The notes beneath the pieces were generated by a model. That model saw nothing but the letters and a program-made list of their open reading frames with translations, was not told the origin of the DNA and did no database searches. This document shows positions 63,624-64,000 of a stretch of DNA of 64,000 bases, piece after piece (position 1 is the first letter of the stretch; each line of letters starts with the position of its first letter). The DNA comes from Acidobacteriota bacterium (GTDB lineage Bacteria; Acidobacteriota; Blastocatellia; Pyrinomonadales; Pyrinomonadaceae): positions 248,001 through 312,000 of the forward strand of contig JADKBM010000001.1 of the NCBI GenBank assembly GCA_016715115.1. The letters are read 5' to 3'. The position numbers and the translations under genes were made by a program.

Positions 63624-64000
63624 ATGCAGAAAAGTTCTACAGCAAAAGCACGCAATCCGCTTTTGCTTTGTGTATTTATCTTGGGATTGATGACGGCGCT
63701 GGTAATTTTGCCGATTCAGTTCCGCACCGAGGCCGGCGGGCAAAAGGGTCTGTTGAACAGAACCGAAAGCCACGTCCCGGGACTCGAAAACTATGACATC
63801 CGCACTGCAAAGGCGGTGGATGCCAGCGATGCGTTGATGAAATACCGTCAATCATCGGGCAAGGATGCGGCGATGACGGCCGACATCACGGAAGGTTTCG
63901 TGCGCGGCGAAGAGGCTCTGCGAACGAAAGTGCCGACCTTGAAGGTTGAGTACAATCCCGAACTCCGAAATCCGGAAGTCATCACGCCCGATGTCTGGAA
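63624..64000 (+). CDS. Second M36-type metalloprotease, 5' part only (cut by window end)
   Basis: The ATG at 63624 has GAGGAGGG at about 63609. The 125 visible residues align with the N-terminus of the M36 protein encoded upstream: KARNPLLLCVFIL (signal), GLLNRTESHVPGLENYDIRT, EGFVRGEEALRTKVP and EYNPELRNPEVITPDV. It is a tandem paralogue. The protease core lies beyond the window. Confidence 0.85.
   Translation, partial: MQKSSTAKARNPLLLCVFILGLMTALVILPIQFRTEAGGQKGLLNRTESHVPGLENYDIRTAKAVDASDALMKYRQSSGKDAAMTADITEGFVRGEEALRTKVPTLKVEYNPELRNPEVITPDVW

Overview
The window looks like chromosomal DNA of a Blastocatellia-type member of the Acidobacteriota (Pyrinomonadaceae-like). This is inferred from the gene families, not from a marker gene. 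Secreted SBBP and FG-GAP beta-propeller proteins, M36 and S46 exopeptidases, a TPR-tailed Ser/Thr kinase, a tetraether-synthase-like radical SAM protein and large GGAATC-type intergenic arrays all fit that group. No phage, integrase, transposase, CRISPR array or rRNA is visible. One tRNA (tRNA-Pro, CGG) is present. Both window ends cut genes.

Layout. 0-9 kb: end of a beta-helix protein, an SBBP/FG-GAP secreted protein, a TonB receptor and an M28 peptidase, then a gene-free stretch with two copies of a palindromic repeat. 9-18.4 kb (minus strand): a LytS/LytTR two-component pair, an MltD-like transglycosylase, Lon, NrdR and a flippase-like membrane protein. 18.5-21.1 kb (plus): an ECF sigma operon with its own ECF-type promoter, a 27-codon coupled ORF, a two-zinc-finger anti-sigma factor and two membrane proteins. 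21.3-29 kb: M23 and S46 peptidases, mtgA with a tandem array derived from its 3' end, CrtI and a histone-deacetylase-fold protein. 29.6-35.5 kb: a Ser/Thr kinase, 1.3 kb of repeat array, an FtsB/DivIC-like protein overlapping a phosphohexomutase. 36-42.2 kb: the Tes/Mss-like radical SAM protein and a 1239-residue periplasmic protein. 42.5-46.9 kb: rpsU, surE, pcm, a repeat array, dedA, a membrane protein with a hairpin-masked Shine-Dalgarno, and tRNA-Pro. 47.7-52.4 kb: a secreted duplicated-domain protein, an NtrC-type regulator and a hybrid kinase. 53-64 kb: a small membrane protein, an M16 peptidase, QueD, a DinG-type helicase and two tandem M36 metalloproteases, the second cut by the window end.

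Most notable is a pair of sigma-54 promoters with exact -24/-12 spacing. One (36038) lies about 110 bp before the radical SAM gene, a homologue of the enzymes that join lipid tails into membrane-spanning lipids. The other (47589) lies about 125 bp before a secreted protein that is followed by a sigma-54 activator and a sensor kinase. This suggests sigma-54 control of membrane-lipid remodelling and of an envelope response. The second theme is repeat biology: 91-bp palindromic elements, inverted arrays of a CTGGAATC-like unit, and amplification of a gene's own 3' end.
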